Source of the DNA: Candidatus Binatota bacterium
GTDB taxonomy: Bacteria > Desulfobacterota > Binatia > UBA1149
DNA length: 64,000 nucleotides
NCBI GenBank assembly: GCA_012960245.1
Contig: DUBO01000040.1
Span: 1-64,000, forward strand
Reading direction: 5' to 3'
Shown: one piece after another, positions 1 through 7,976 of the stretch
Position numbering within the stretch: the stretch's first letter is position 1
Layout of the letters: each line of letters begins with the position of its first letter
The notes under the pieces: model-generated
The model's input: only the letters and a program-made list of their open reading frames with translations
What the model was told of the DNA's origin: nothing
The model's database searches: none
Translations under genes and position numbers: made by a program

Positions 1-180
1 CTGCGACTGCCCCATGCCGTCGCGTATGACCTTGCCGCCGCCGAATTTTACTTCCTCGCCGTAGGTGGTGCGGTCTTCCTCCACCTCGATGATCAGCTCG
101 GTATCGGCCAGCCGCACACGGTCGCCGACCGTGGGGCCGTACATGTCAGCGTAAGCCCGTCTCGAAATCTCGCGCGCCAT
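1..180 (-). CDS. ureC: Urease alpha subunit (UreC), N-terminal part only
   Basis: The catalytic urease subunit, which hydrolyses urea to ammonia and CO2 at a di-nickel site. Only the first 60 codons are present, because the gene runs off the left edge. The visible N-terminus ([20 protein letters not shown], then RVRLADT and [15 protein letters not shown]) is the classic UreC start. The metal ligands and carbamylated lysine lie outside the window. The ATG follows the ureB stop by one base, so the two are translationally coupled. It is the last visible gene of the urtABCDE-ureDABC transcription unit. Confidence 0.97.
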   Translation of the reverse strand, partial: MAREISRRAYADMYGPTVGDRVRLADTELIIEVEEDRTTYGEEVKFGGGKVIRDGMGQSQ

Positions 181-181
181 G

Positions 182-520
182 TCAGTCGCCTCCCCCGTCG
201 CCACTGCCCTGGACCGACAGCGGCCCCATGACCTTACCGTTAAAACCGTAGACCTCGCGCGAGCCGCGGTAAGGCACCAGGTCTACTTGCCGAGACTGCC
301 CGGGCTCAAAACGCACGGCCGTGCCAGCGGGTATGTCGAGCCGTTGCCCCAGCGCCGCCTCGCGGTCAAAGTCGAGGGCCTCGTTGACCTCGTAAAAATG
401 ATAATGCGAGCCCACCTGCACCGGGCGGTCGCCGGTATTGGCCACCTTCAGCGTGGTGGCCTGCAATCCCTCGTTGATAACGATGCTGCCCTGGGCGGTT
501 ATGATTTCTCCCGGCTTCAC
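182..520 (-). CDS. ureB: Urease beta subunit (UreB)
   Basis: Structural beta subunit of urease, 112 residues, the usual size for the three-subunit bacterial enzyme. It starts [18 protein letters not shown] and carries the family core [19 protein letters not shown] and a conserved [13 protein letters not shown] stretch. It lies between ureA (49-base gap) and ureC (one-base gap). The C-terminal Gly/Asp-rich tail is ordinary for the family. Confidence 0.97.
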   Translation of the reverse strand: MKPGEIITAQGSIVINEGLQATTLKVANTGDRPVQVGSHYHFYEVNEALDFDREAALGQRLDIPAGTAVRFEPGQSRQVDLVPYRGSREVYGFNGKVMGPLSVQGSGDGGGD

Positions 521-569
521 TGCTCGCCCCCCTCGTCGATTGGTCGCGCAGTCCTTACAACCGGCGCCC

Positions 570-872
570 TCATCGCACTGGCTCGTGCACGGTCACCAGC
601 TTGGTGCCGTCGGGAAAGGTCGCCTCGACCTGTACCTCGGCAACCATTTCGGCCACGCCGTCCATGACCTGCTCTCGCGCGATCACGGTAGCACCCGCCT
701 CCATCAACTCGGCCACGGTGCAGCCGTCGCGCGCGCCTTCGAGCACGAAGTCGGACACCAAGGCGACGACCTCCGGGTAGTTGAGCTTGACGCCGCGCTC
801 CAGCCGGCGCCTGGCCACCATGGCAGCGGTGGCCACCAGCAGCTTGTCGCGTTCCCTCGGTGTAAGATTCAT
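570..872 (-). CDS. ureA: Urease gamma subunit (UreA)
   Basis: Urease gamma subunit, 100 residues, exactly the family length. The sequence begins [20 protein letters not shown] and contains [22 protein letters not shown] and the C-terminal [15 protein letters not shown], all hallmarks of UreA. It sits 31 bases after the ureD stop and precedes ureB. Order A-B-C is typical. The ureEFG accessory genes are not in the window; they may follow ureC. Confidence 0.97.
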   Translation of the reverse strand: MNLTPRERDKLLVATAAMVARRRLERGVKLNYPEVVALVSDFVLEGARDGCTVAELMEAGATVIAREQVMDGVAEMVAEVQVEATFPDGTKLVTVHEPVR

Positions 873-903
873 CGCTTCAGTCTCCTCTTTCGGAACAACC
901 CGA

Positions 904-1812
904 TCAGGCCGACCACACGGTCGGCGTCATCTCTACCAGCCCCGCGAGTCGTTGCCTCAGCGCGGCCCAGCACCTGCCCAGCGCCTCGCGCAAACGGGCC
1001 GGATCCTCGTCGAGCAAGCGCAGCACGAGCAACGGTCCGGGACAGGACACCGATGCCCTCGTTCCCTGCGCGCAGTCTGCTATCACCTGCCTTGCCGTAT
1101 CAAGCTGCCCGGCCGCGTCCGGGGCAAGGTAGAGCAGCGTGGCCAGCGCCCGTGCCCCGCCGAAACCTGCGCGCGTCGAGAGCAACCAGGCCTGCCCCTC
1201 GGGCAGGCGCAGTCGATCGGCCCAGGCCAGTCGGCCGTCGACCTTCACCGTCCAGCTCTCGTTGAAAGCTACGTCGCCCAGCTCCTCGCCCGACGATACC
1301 CTTCCCAGGACCAGCATTTCGCCGACCAGGGCGCGGGCGTCACCCTGTACGCAAACGGTTGTCTGTCGTCGCAGCCGACAACCGTCGAACAGTATGGTTC
1401 CCTGCGGCATGTACTCCAACCAGCCACCCTCGCCCACCTCCAGGCGGGTGTCGAGACTGCAGTGGCTGCCAGGCAGTGCCCGGTACACTTTCTCAGCCGC
1501 CTGCCCCAGCACCAGCGCCCGCGCGCCGGGGCCGAGCTCAACCTTGACCTCGAGGCGGTCGCCACCGACCAGGCCACCCGAAATGTTGGCGACGACGGCC
1601 TGCAGCAGGCCGCTCTCGTCGGAGCGCGGGGTGAAGACACGCAAGGGCGCGCGCTGGTAACGCCGGGTGACAACAGTGTCCGAGCGCTTGACGGCCAGCG
1701 CCAGCGAGACTTCGCCCTCGGTGGCAGCCGCCGGCAGCGGCGCCGTGCTTCCAGGGGACGCGACTACCGAGGGCGCCGGCTGCGTGTTCGGCGCTGTGAC
1801 TGCCGTCGTCAT
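904..1812 (-). CDS. ureD: Urease accessory protein UreD (UreH)
   Basis: Accessory protein that, with UreF and UreG, helps load nickel into apo-urease; 302 residues. Family signatures seen are [15 protein letters not shown] near residue 50, [20 protein letters not shown], and [12 protein letters not shown] followed by [20 protein letters not shown]. The N-terminus has a roughly 40-residue Ala/Pro/Thr-rich extension, so a later start is possible. The ATG overlaps the urtE stop by four bases (ATGA). This shows directly that the urea transporter and the urease genes are one translationally coupled unit. Confidence 0.95.
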   Translation of the reverse strand: MTTAVTAPNTQPAPSVVASPGSTAPLPAAATEGEVSLALAVKRSDTVVTRRYQRAPLRVFTPRSDESGLLQAVVANISGGLVGGDRLEVKVELGPGARALVLGQAAEKVYRALPGSHCSLDTRLEVGEGGWLEYMPQGTILFDGCRLRRQTTVCVQGDARALVGEMLVLGRVSSGEELGDVAFNESWTVKVDGRLAWADRLRLPEGQAWLLSTRAGFGGARALATLLYLAPDAAGQLDTARQVIADCAQGTRASVSCPGPLLVLRLLDEDPARLREALGRCWAALRQRLAGLVEMTPTVWSA

Positions 1813-2504
1813 ACCGTTAGGTGGGCGCGCACCTCGGCCTCGTCCATGTCCTCGCCACGACCCTCAACGACCAGGCGGCCGCCTTCCATCACCGCGTAAC
1901 TGTCGGCCAGGCGGCGGGCGAAATCGAAGTACTGCTCCACGAGCAGTATGGCCATCTCGCCGCGAGAGGCGAGCATGCGTATGACTTCCTCTATCTGCTT
2001 GATAACCGAAGGCTGTATGCCTTCGGTCGGCTCGTCGAGCACGAGCAGCCCGGGCCGGGTAACCAGCGCGCGCGCGATAGCCAACTGTTGCTGCTGCCCA
2101 CCCGACAGGTCACCACCCCGGCGCGAACGCATTTCGTCAAGCACCGGGAACAGTGACCAGACCTCGTTGGGAACGTGCCTGTCTATCTTGTCCATGCCCG
2201 AGTAACCGGTTTGGAGGTTTTCTTCGACGGTCAGGCGCGGAAATATCTCTCGGCCCTGCGGCACCAGAGCCATGCCCGACCGCGCGCGCTGGTATACGGG
2301 CATCCTGGTCACGTCTTTACCACGCCAGCTGATGCTGCCGCGTGCCGTCGACTCGAGCCCGAAAATCGCTCTCAGCAGGCTGGTCTTGCCTACCCCGTTG
2401 CGCCCGAGCAGGCAGGTGACCTCACCCGGCCGAACGTCGAGTGACACACCGCGCAGGCAATGGCTCGCCCCGTAGAACAGGTGCAGCTCTTTTACGCTCA
2501 GCAT
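1809..2504 (-). CDS. urtE: Urea ABC transporter ATP-binding protein UrtE
   Basis: Cytoplasmic ATPase of the high-affinity urea importer, LivF-like, 231 residues. Walker A is GRNGVGKTS (residues about 34-42), the Q-loop region is LVPQGREIFPRLTVEEN, the ABC signature is LSGGQQQQLAIARAL and Walker B is LLVLDEPTEG. The PQGREIFP motif and the urt gene order distinguish it from branched-chain amino acid LivF. It starts 24 bases after urtD and overlaps ureD by four bases. Confidence 0.94.
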   Translation of the reverse strand: MLSVKELHLFYGASHCLRGVSLDVRPGEVTCLLGRNGVGKTSLLRAIFGLESTARGSISWRGKDVTRMPVYQRARSGMALVPQGREIFPRLTVEENLQTGYSGMDKIDRHVPNEVWSLFPVLDEMRSRRGGDLSGGQQQQLAIARALVTRPGLLVLDEPTEGIQPSVIKQIEEVIRMLASRGEMAILLVEQYFDFARRLADSYAVMEGGRLVVEGRGEDMDEAEVRAHLTV

Positions 2505-2528
2505 GGAGCCCGCCTTCCCGTGTTGCGA

Positions 2529-3311
2529 TCAGCGACCAAGATAGACCTCGATTACTTCTTCGTTGGCCTGCACGGTGTCGATGCTGCCCTCGGCCAGCAG
2601 GCGACCTTCGTGGAGAACGCTCACCTTGCTCGCCAGCGCGCGGACAAATTCCATGTCGTGCTCCACCACCGCAACCGTACGCTCGCCGGCTATGGCCGTG
2701 AGCAGCTCCACGGTACGCTCGCGTTCACCGGTGGTCATGCCGGCCGCAGGCTCGTCGACCAACATCAGCTTCTGATCCTGCACCAGCAGCATGCCGATCT
2801 CCAGCCACTGCTTCTGCCCGTGGCTGAGGGTAGCCGCTTCGTCGAAGCGAATGCCGAGCAGGTCGATGGTCTGCAACACTTCTTCTATGCGCTCGCGTTG
2901 CTCCGTGCTGAGCACGGCAGCCAGCGTAGCAAACACCGAGCGGTCGTTCCTGAGCGCCAGCTCCAGGTTCTCGAACACGCTGAGAGCCTCGAACACGGTA
3001 GGCGCCTGGAATTTGCGGCCTATGCCGAGCTCGGCTATCGCGGCTTCGTCGAGTGGCAGCAGGTTGACCCCCCCGTCAAAAATAACCTCGCCCTTGTCCG
3101 GCTTCGTGCGCCCGGTAACCACGTCCATCATCGTGGTCTTGCCCGCTCCGTTGGGCCCGATAATGCAGCGCAGTTCGCCGGGGGCAAGCACCAGGCTCAG
3201 GTTGTCGAGCGCCTTGAAGCCGTCAAAACTCACCGTGACCCCGTCAAGGTAGAGCATAGAGCCGGTGGCGACCGGTTTGACCCTTCCCTGGCTTACGCTG
3301 CCGTCAGCCAT
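2529..3311 (-). CDS. urtD: Urea ABC transporter ATP-binding protein UrtD
   Basis: Second cytoplasmic ATPase of the urea importer, LivG-like, 260 residues from the chosen start. It shows Walker A GPNGAGKTTMMDVVTG, signature LSHGQKQWLEIGMLL, Walker B LMLVDEPAAGMT and the switch region VVEHDMEFVRALA. The start MADGSVSQGRV overlaps the urtC stop by eight bases. An in-frame ATG at 3380 exists, but it would add 23 residues lying wholly within urtC and is unlikely. Confidence 0.94.
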   Translation of the reverse strand: MADGSVSQGRVKPVATGSMLYLDGVTVSFDGFKALDNLSLVLAPGELRCIIGPNGAGKTTMMDVVTGRTKPDKGEVIFDGGVNLLPLDEAAIAELGIGRKFQAPTVFEALSVFENLELALRNDRSVFATLAAVLSTEQRERIEEVLQTIDLLGIRFDEAATLSHGQKQWLEIGMLLVQDQKLMLVDEPAAGMTTGERERTVELLTAIAGERTVAVVEHDMEFVRALASKVSVLHEGRLLAEGSIDTVQANEEVIEVYLGR

Positions 3312-4473
3312 CCTGCGTGTCCCCCTGCTCGCCGGCCACTTCGCTGGTGTCCACGCGAGAGACAGCCCGTCGTTTTTCACGACGGGAGCGCAGGCTGGCC
3401 ACCACTCCCACCAGGCCGCCGGGCATGGCCAGGGTCACCACCACGAACAACGAGCCCAGAAAAAACAACCACGCGTTGGGCATCAACCCGGTAAGCACGG
3501 TCTTGAAACCGTTCACCGCCAGCGCTCCTGCTATCGCACCGTAGAGCGTGCCGCGACCACCCACGGCCACCCAGATGGCTACCTCTATGGAGTTGGCCGG
3601 CGAGAACTCGCCGGGGTTGATGATGCCGACCTGCGGCACGTAGAGAGCCCCCGCTAAGCCGGCCATCATGGCCGAGAGCACGAAGAGAAACAGCTTGAAG
3701 TTTTCCACCCGGTAGCCGAGAAAACGCAGCCTGCTCTCGGCGTCGCGTATACCGGTGGCCACCCGGCCGAGCTTGGACGACACCACCACGCGGCTCACGA
3801 GGTAGCCCCCGGCCAGCGCCAGCAACGAAGCCATGTACAGGCCGGCCCTGGTGGTGGCCAGCTGCAGGTCCATGCCCGCGAGCTCCTTGAAATCGGTCAT
3901 GCCGTTGTTGCCGCCAAAGCCCATGTCGTTGCGAAAGAATGCGAGCAGCAGCGCGTAAGTCATGGCCTGGGTGATGATCGCAAAGTAAACGCCCGACACC
4001 CGCGAACGAAACGCGAACCAGCCGAACACCAGCGCCAGCAGGCCCGGTACAAGCATCATCATCGGCAGGGCGAACCAGAAATGGTCAAAGCCGAGCCAGT
4101 ACCAGGGCAGCTCTTTCCAGTCGAGAAAAACCATGAAATCAGGTAGCAGCGCGTTGCCGTAGACACCGCGCGTGCCGATCTGCCGCATCAGGTACATGCC
4201 CATCGAGTAGCCACCGAGCGCAAAGAAGGCGCCGTGGCCCAGGCTCAGCGCGCCGGCGTAGCCCCACACCAGGTCAAGACTCAGCGCCAGCAGGGCGTAG
4301 CAGAGATACTTGCCCAGCAGGGTCACAGTGTAACCCGACAGGTGCAGGACCGAGCCGTCTTCAAAGGCCAGGTTGAGCGCGGGCACAAGGCAGGCCAACG
4401 CCAACAGGCCGCCAAAGCGGGCCCAGCCGCGCCGATCCATAACCGATACCAACCTGTTCGCCTGCCAGTTCAT
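3304..4473 (-). CDS. urtC: Urea ABC transporter permease UrtC
   Basis: Inner-membrane permease of the urea importer, LivM family, 389 residues. Multiple hydrophobic segments are visible (for example LGGLLALACLVPALNLA and the stretch after HLSGYTVTLLGKYLCYALLA), with the signature WGYAGALSLGHGAFFALGGYSMGMYLM and the C-terminal GGRGTLYGAIAGALAVNGFKT. The tail after the last membrane segment is charged (SRREKRRAVSRVDTSE). It pairs with UrtB to form the channel and is followed by urtD with an eight-base overlap. Confidence 0.93.
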   Translation of the reverse strand: MNWQANRLVSVMDRRGWARFGGLLALACLVPALNLAFEDGSVLHLSGYTVTLLGKYLCYALLALSLDLVWGYAGALSLGHGAFFALGGYSMGMYLMRQIGTRGVYGNALLPDFMVFLDWKELPWYWLGFDHFWFALPMMMLVPGLLALVFGWFAFRSRVSGVYFAIITQAMTYALLLAFFRNDMGFGGNNGMTDFKELAGMDLQLATTRAGLYMASLLALAGGYLVSRVVVSSKLGRVATGIRDAESRLRFLGYRVENFKLFLFVLSAMMAGLAGALYVPQVGIINPGEFSPANSIEVAIWVAVGGRGTLYGAIAGALAVNGFKTVLTGLMPNAWLFFLGSLFVVVTLAMPGGLVGVVASLRSRREKRRAVSRVDTSEVAGEQGDTQDG

Positions 4474-4499
4474 CGTGTCGTTGCGTGGCTCGCCATCGC

Positions 4500-6161
4500 T
4501 CAGTCTTCGGCCGCCCGGCCGCTCATGGCGAACAGTCCGCGCGGGCGTCGCTGTATAAAGATGATGATGAACACCAGCACCAGGATCTTACCCAGCACCG
4601 CTCCTGCCACCGGTTCGAGAAACTTGTTGATCACGCCCAGGCTCATCGCCCCGGTCAGTGTTCCCCACAGGCTTCCCACCCCGCCGAAGACCACTACCAT
4701 GAAGGAATCAATGATGTAGGACTGGCCCAGGTTGGGGCTCACGTTACCAATCTGGCTCAAGGCGACGCCGGCCACACCCGCGATGGCCGAGCCCAGGCCG
4801 AAAGTGAGATAATCCACGCGACCGGTTTTGATGCCCATGGCCGAAGCCATCTCGCGGTTCTGCGTCACAGCTCTCATCTGCAGGCCCAGGGCCGTGTAGC
4901 GCAGCAGCAGGCCGAGCGCGGCCAGCACCGCCAGCGCAAAGGCGATCACGACCAGCCGGTTCCAGGTCAGCGTTACCACGCCAGCCAGTTCAAAACCGCC
5001 GGTCATCCAGAAAGGATTTTCGACGGCGCGGTTGGGCGCCCCGAACACCGTGCGCACCGCCTGCTGCAGGACCAGGCTCACACCCCAGGTTGCCAGCAGG
5101 GTTTCGAGCGGGCGGCCGTAAAGAAATCGTATGATCCCGCGCTCCAGCGCTATACCCACCAGGCCGGTCACGAGAAAAGCCACAGGTACCGCCACCGGCA
5201 GGTAGAGATAAAAGAGGTCGGCGGGAAGGTAGTCGCGAAACAGCTCCTGGACCACGAAGGTGCTGTAGGCACCCAGCATGATCATCTCGCCGTGGGCCAT
5301 GTTGATGACCCCCATCACGCCGAAGGTGATAGCCAGCCCCACCGCGGCGATGAGCAGCACCGAGCCCAGGCTCAGACCCTGGTAGAGCTTGCCCACATTC
5401 TCAAGCATGCGCATCCGGGCCTCCATGTCGGCCATGATGCCTGACGCCACCCCACGCACACGCGGGTCGGGTTCGTAGAACTCGCCGTCGGCGTCGGTTT
5501 CGGTCAGGCGAGAAACCATGGCGCGCACCTCGGAGCCAGTGGATTCCGACAACGTCTCGAGGCCGGCCAGTCTCGTGGCAGCGTCAGTGCTCAGCAGGCG
5601 CGAAGTCGCCAGCGCTATCTCCATGGCGGCCTTGAGATCGGCATCGGCTTCATTGGCCAGCGCCTGAGCCAGCGAATCGGCCATCTCACTGGAAGGATAA
5701 CCGGTAGCCGCCTCCACCGCTGCACGACGACGTTCGAGGTCCTCGCTGAACAGGTCCATGCGGCTCAGAACCGCACGGATTGCGCCACGCAGCGAGTTGT
5801 TGACCGAGATCTTGCGTATGTCGCGCGAGCCGGCCTCGCCCAGGGACTCACCCGTGCTGGGATCGCTGAGCAGGTAGGCGCTGCCCTCGCGACGGGCGTC
5901 GACCAGCCGATCGTCCGACAAGCGTCGGTACAGCCGGCTCTCGAGCATGGAGCCCAACACTCCCGAGGCTCGCGGATCGTCCATGGCACCAAGGGTCTTT
6001 ATGGCCTCCATACGATCGCTGTAGCTCGACGAAGCCAGGCCAGCGGCCGCGGCGTCAAAAGACACGGCTTCGGAAGGAGCAGCCTGCAAGGGTGCCGCCA
6101 CTGCCAGCAACAGCAGGAGGGCAGAAGCTGGGCGCGAGAAGTAGTTGTAGAAGTGTCTCAT
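4500..6161 (-). CDS. urtB: Urea ABC transporter permease UrtB with periplasmic N-terminal domain
   Basis: Second inner-membrane permease, LivH family, 553 residues from the chosen start MRHFYNYFSRPASALLLLLA, which gives a clear signal peptide ending near LQAAPS. About 260 residues of Ala-rich helical-repeat sequence (e.g. DRMEAIKTLGAMDDPRASGV) follow, and then the permease core beginning GLSLGSVLLIAAVGLAITFG with GVINMAHGEMIMLGAYS. This long periplasmic extension is known for UrtB and is the reason it exceeds LivH in size. An in-frame ATG at 6221 is upstream but would precede the signal peptide. Confidence 0.92.
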   Translation of the reverse strand: MRHFYNYFSRPASALLLLLAVAAPLQAAPSEAVSFDAAAAGLASSSYSDRMEAIKTLGAMDDPRASGVLGSMLESRLYRRLSDDRLVDARREGSAYLLSDPSTGESLGEAGSRDIRKISVNNSLRGAIRAVLSRMDLFSEDLERRRAAVEAATGYPSSEMADSLAQALANEADADLKAAMEIALATSRLLSTDAATRLAGLETLSESTGSEVRAMVSRLTETDADGEFYEPDPRVRGVASGIMADMEARMRMLENVGKLYQGLSLGSVLLIAAVGLAITFGVMGVINMAHGEMIMLGAYSTFVVQELFRDYLPADLFYLYLPVAVPVAFLVTGLVGIALERGIIRFLYGRPLETLLATWGVSLVLQQAVRTVFGAPNRAVENPFWMTGGFELAGVVTLTWNRLVVIAFALAVLAALGLLLRYTALGLQMRAVTQNREMASAMGIKTGRVDYLTFGLGSAIAGVAGVALSQIGNVSPNLGQSYIIDSFMVVVFGGVGSLWGTLTGAMSLGVINKFLEPVAGAVLGKILVLVFIIIFIQRRPRGLFAMSGRAAED

Positions 6162-6220
6162 CCTCCCAGCTCGCCCGGTGATTTCCTGAACGCCGGTCAA
6201 TGCACCGGCCTGGAATGTCA

Positions 6221-6252
6221 CCCGGGGAGACGGCGCTTGCCGCCTCCCCGGG
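6221..6252. promoter_or_regulatory. G+C-rich stem-loop between urtA and urtB
   Basis: Arms CCCGGGGAGACGGC (6221-6234) and GCCGCCTCCCCGGG (6239-6252) pair over 14 positions with one mismatch around a four-base loop. It lies in the 142-base gap between the urtA stop and the urtB start. There is no T-run on the minus strand, so it looks more like an RNA-stabilising or partially attenuating hairpin. Such elements commonly keep binding-protein mRNA in excess over permease mRNA. The role is inferred. Confidence 0.6.
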
Positions 6253-6303
6253 CTTTGTTTCTGCAGCCCCCCCCCACGGGGGAGGCATAGTTGAATCGAG
6301 CTT

Positions 6304-7587
6304 CTAGTTGAACTTGGGCTTCGCGCAGTTGCCGCAGACCCAGGGATACGACCAGTCGGCAGTAAGCTTAGCGCTTTCAGGAATGAAAGGGCTCCAGGCG
6401 TCGGCCTTGATCGTCTCGTCGGTCTGCCACACGATGTCGAACTGCCCGTCGGAAGTGATCTCGCCTATCATCACCGGCTTGGACAAGTGGTGGTTGGTGT
6501 TCATCACCACGTCGTAGCCGCTGAGCGAACGTACTTCCTGCCCGTACATGGCCTGCCTGACCGCGTCGACATCGGTCGAGCCAGCCTGGCGAACCGCCTG
6601 CGCCCACATCTTGAAGCCTATGTAGTGGGCCTCCATGGGGTCGTTAGTCACGCGCTTGTCGTTCTTGATGAACTTCTGCCAACTCTTGATGAAAGACTCG
6701 TTCTCGGCAGAATCCACCGACATGAAGTAGTTCCACGAGGCCAGGTGTCCCACGAGGTTGCTCGTGTCTATGCCCGACAGCTCCTCTTCGCCCACCGAGA
6801 AGGCAATGACCGGAATGTCCTCGGCCGAGATGCCCTGGTTGGCCAGCTCCTTGTAGAAGGGAACGTTGGCGTCACCGTTGATGGTGGACACCACCGCGGT
6901 GCGCTTGCCCTCGTTGGCAAACTTTTTCACGCGGCTGACGATGGTCTGCCAGTCCGAGTGACCAAACGGCGTGTACTCTTCCAAGATGTCGGACTCCTTG
7001 ACGCCCTTCTTGCGCAGGAACGCACGCAGGATCTTGTTGGTGGTGCGGGGGTACACGTAGTCGGTCCCCAGCAGTACCCAACGCTCGGCCTCGCCGCCTT
7101 CTTCGCCCATCAGGTATTCCACCGCGGGGATGGCCTGCTGGTTGGGCGCCGCGCCGGTGTAGAACACGTTGCGCGAAGACTCTTCGCCCTCGTACTGCAC
7201 GGGGTAGAACAGCAGCCCGTTGAGCTCTTCGAAAACCGGCAGCACCGACTTGCGGCTCACCGATGTCCAACAGCCGAATACAACGTCGACCTTTTTCTGC
7301 TCGACCAGCTCCCTGGCCTTCTCTGCAAACAGCGGCCAGTCCGATGCCGGGTCAACGACCACGGCCTCCACTTCGCGACCCAGCAAGCCGCCGTTGCGGT
7401 TGAGGTCATCGATCATCATAAGGACCGTGTCCTTGAGCGTCACTTCGCTTATCGCCATCGTTCCCGACAGCGAGTGCAGCACGCCTACCTTTATCGTGTC
7501 TTTCTTTGCCTGGGCTGAACCCGCGGCCACGCCCACGCATATCAAAGCGCCCGCGGCCAGCAGCGCCACCTTCTTGTAGCTGAACAT
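6304..7587 (-). CDS. urtA: Urea ABC transporter substrate-binding protein UrtA
   Basis: Periplasmic urea receptor of the type-I (Peripla_BP_5) fold, 427 residues. The start is fixed by AAAGGAGG placed about eight bases upstream of the ATG at 7587; an ATG at 7611 lies before that site. Signal peptide MFSYKKVALLAAGALICVGV is followed by the AGSAQA cleavage region. The mature protein opens KKDTIKVGVLHSLSGTMAIS and contains FGCWTSVSRKSVLPVFEELNGLLFYPVQYEGEE-type urea/amide receptor motifs. It ends with the CGNC pair found in UrtA/FmdD proteins. It is the first gene of the urea operon. Confidence 0.96.
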   Translation of the reverse strand: MFSYKKVALLAAGALICVGVAAGSAQAKKDTIKVGVLHSLSGTMAISEVTLKDTVLMMIDDLNRNGGLLGREVEAVVVDPASDWPLFAEKARELVEQKKVDVVFGCWTSVSRKSVLPVFEELNGLLFYPVQYEGEESSRNVFYTGAAPNQQAIPAVEYLMGEEGGEAERWVLLGTDYVYPRTTNKILRAFLRKKGVKESDILEEYTPFGHSDWQTIVSRVKKFANEGKRTAVVSTINGDANVPFYKELANQGISAEDIPVIAFSVGEEELSGIDTSNLVGHLASWNYFMSVDSAENESFIKSWQKFIKNDKRVTNDPMEAHYIGFKMWAQAVRQAGSTDVDAVRQAMYGQEVRSLSGYDVVMNTNHHLSKPVMIGEITSDGQFDIVWQTDETIKADAWSPFIPESAKLTADWSYPWVCGNCAKPKFN

Positions 7588-7693
7588 ATTTAGTATTCCT
7601 CCTTTTATCATTTCAAGTTAAGTCCCGGTCATCGCGGGCCTCGGACGAAAGCCCGTCCAGCCCGGCTGTCACACATCTCCCCTCCCCCTGCAG

Positions 7694-7709
7694 AGCAATA
7701 AAGGGGCCA
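7694..7709 (-). promoter_or_regulatory. Candidate sigma-54 promoter of the urea operon
   Basis: Read on the minus strand this is TGGCCCCTTTATTGCT. It has GG at -24 and GC at -12 with the required ten-base spacing, and a full TTGCT -12 element; the -24 box matches TGGCACG at TGGC and one further position. The predicted RNA start, near 7683, gives a 5' leader of about 95 bases to urtA. Sigma-54/NtrC control is the common way of tying urea uptake to nitrogen limitation. No clear NtrC site was found by eye. Confidence 0.55.
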
Positions 7710-7755
7710 ACGGCAGGCCTGCTTTCTGGCTGTTATACGGGCCCGCAGCGGCCCG

Positions 7756-7788
7756 GGCTGCTGGTAACTGCTGCATGCAACAGCAGCC
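7756..7788. repeat. Inverted repeat in the urtA-porin intergenic region
   Basis: GGCTGCTG at 7756-7763 and CAGCAGCC at 7781-7788 form an eight-base inverted repeat around 17 bases. The 389-base divergent gap 7588-7976 otherwise holds the urtA ribosome-binding site, the two sigma-54-like elements and no open frame I would call. A regulator site is possible but unproven. Confidence 0.35.
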
Positions 7789-7879
7789 GACTGCCCGTTC
7801 AACAGGCAATCAGTGCCCCGTTGGCCTCCAGGTGGCCGGCAAAAGACAGCCCGCGGGTGTCGGCGGGCAGGCCGAGAGC

Positions 7880-7893
7880 GGTATCAAAATTGC
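7880..7893 (+). promoter_or_regulatory. Weak sigma-54-like element upstream of the porin gene
   Basis: GG (7880-7881) and GC (7892-7893) are separated by exactly ten bases, and the -12 box TTGCA is perfect, but the -24 box (CGGTATC) is poor. It would place the RNA start near 7905, about 70 bases before the porin start codon. The call rests mainly on the mirror-image candidate in front of urtA. Confidence 0.3.
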
Positions 7894-7976
7894 ACTGCAC
7901 ACGAGTTACCACTACACGCGAGTTATCAGAAAGCACGCCGGGAGACCGGCCACAAAAAAAGGGAGGAAACTCAACA

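Noticed and set aside
2460-3494. Long plus-strand open frame opposite urtD and urtE
   Set aside because: It lies wholly antisense to two unmistakable ABC ATPase genes; long antisense frames are normal at this G+C.
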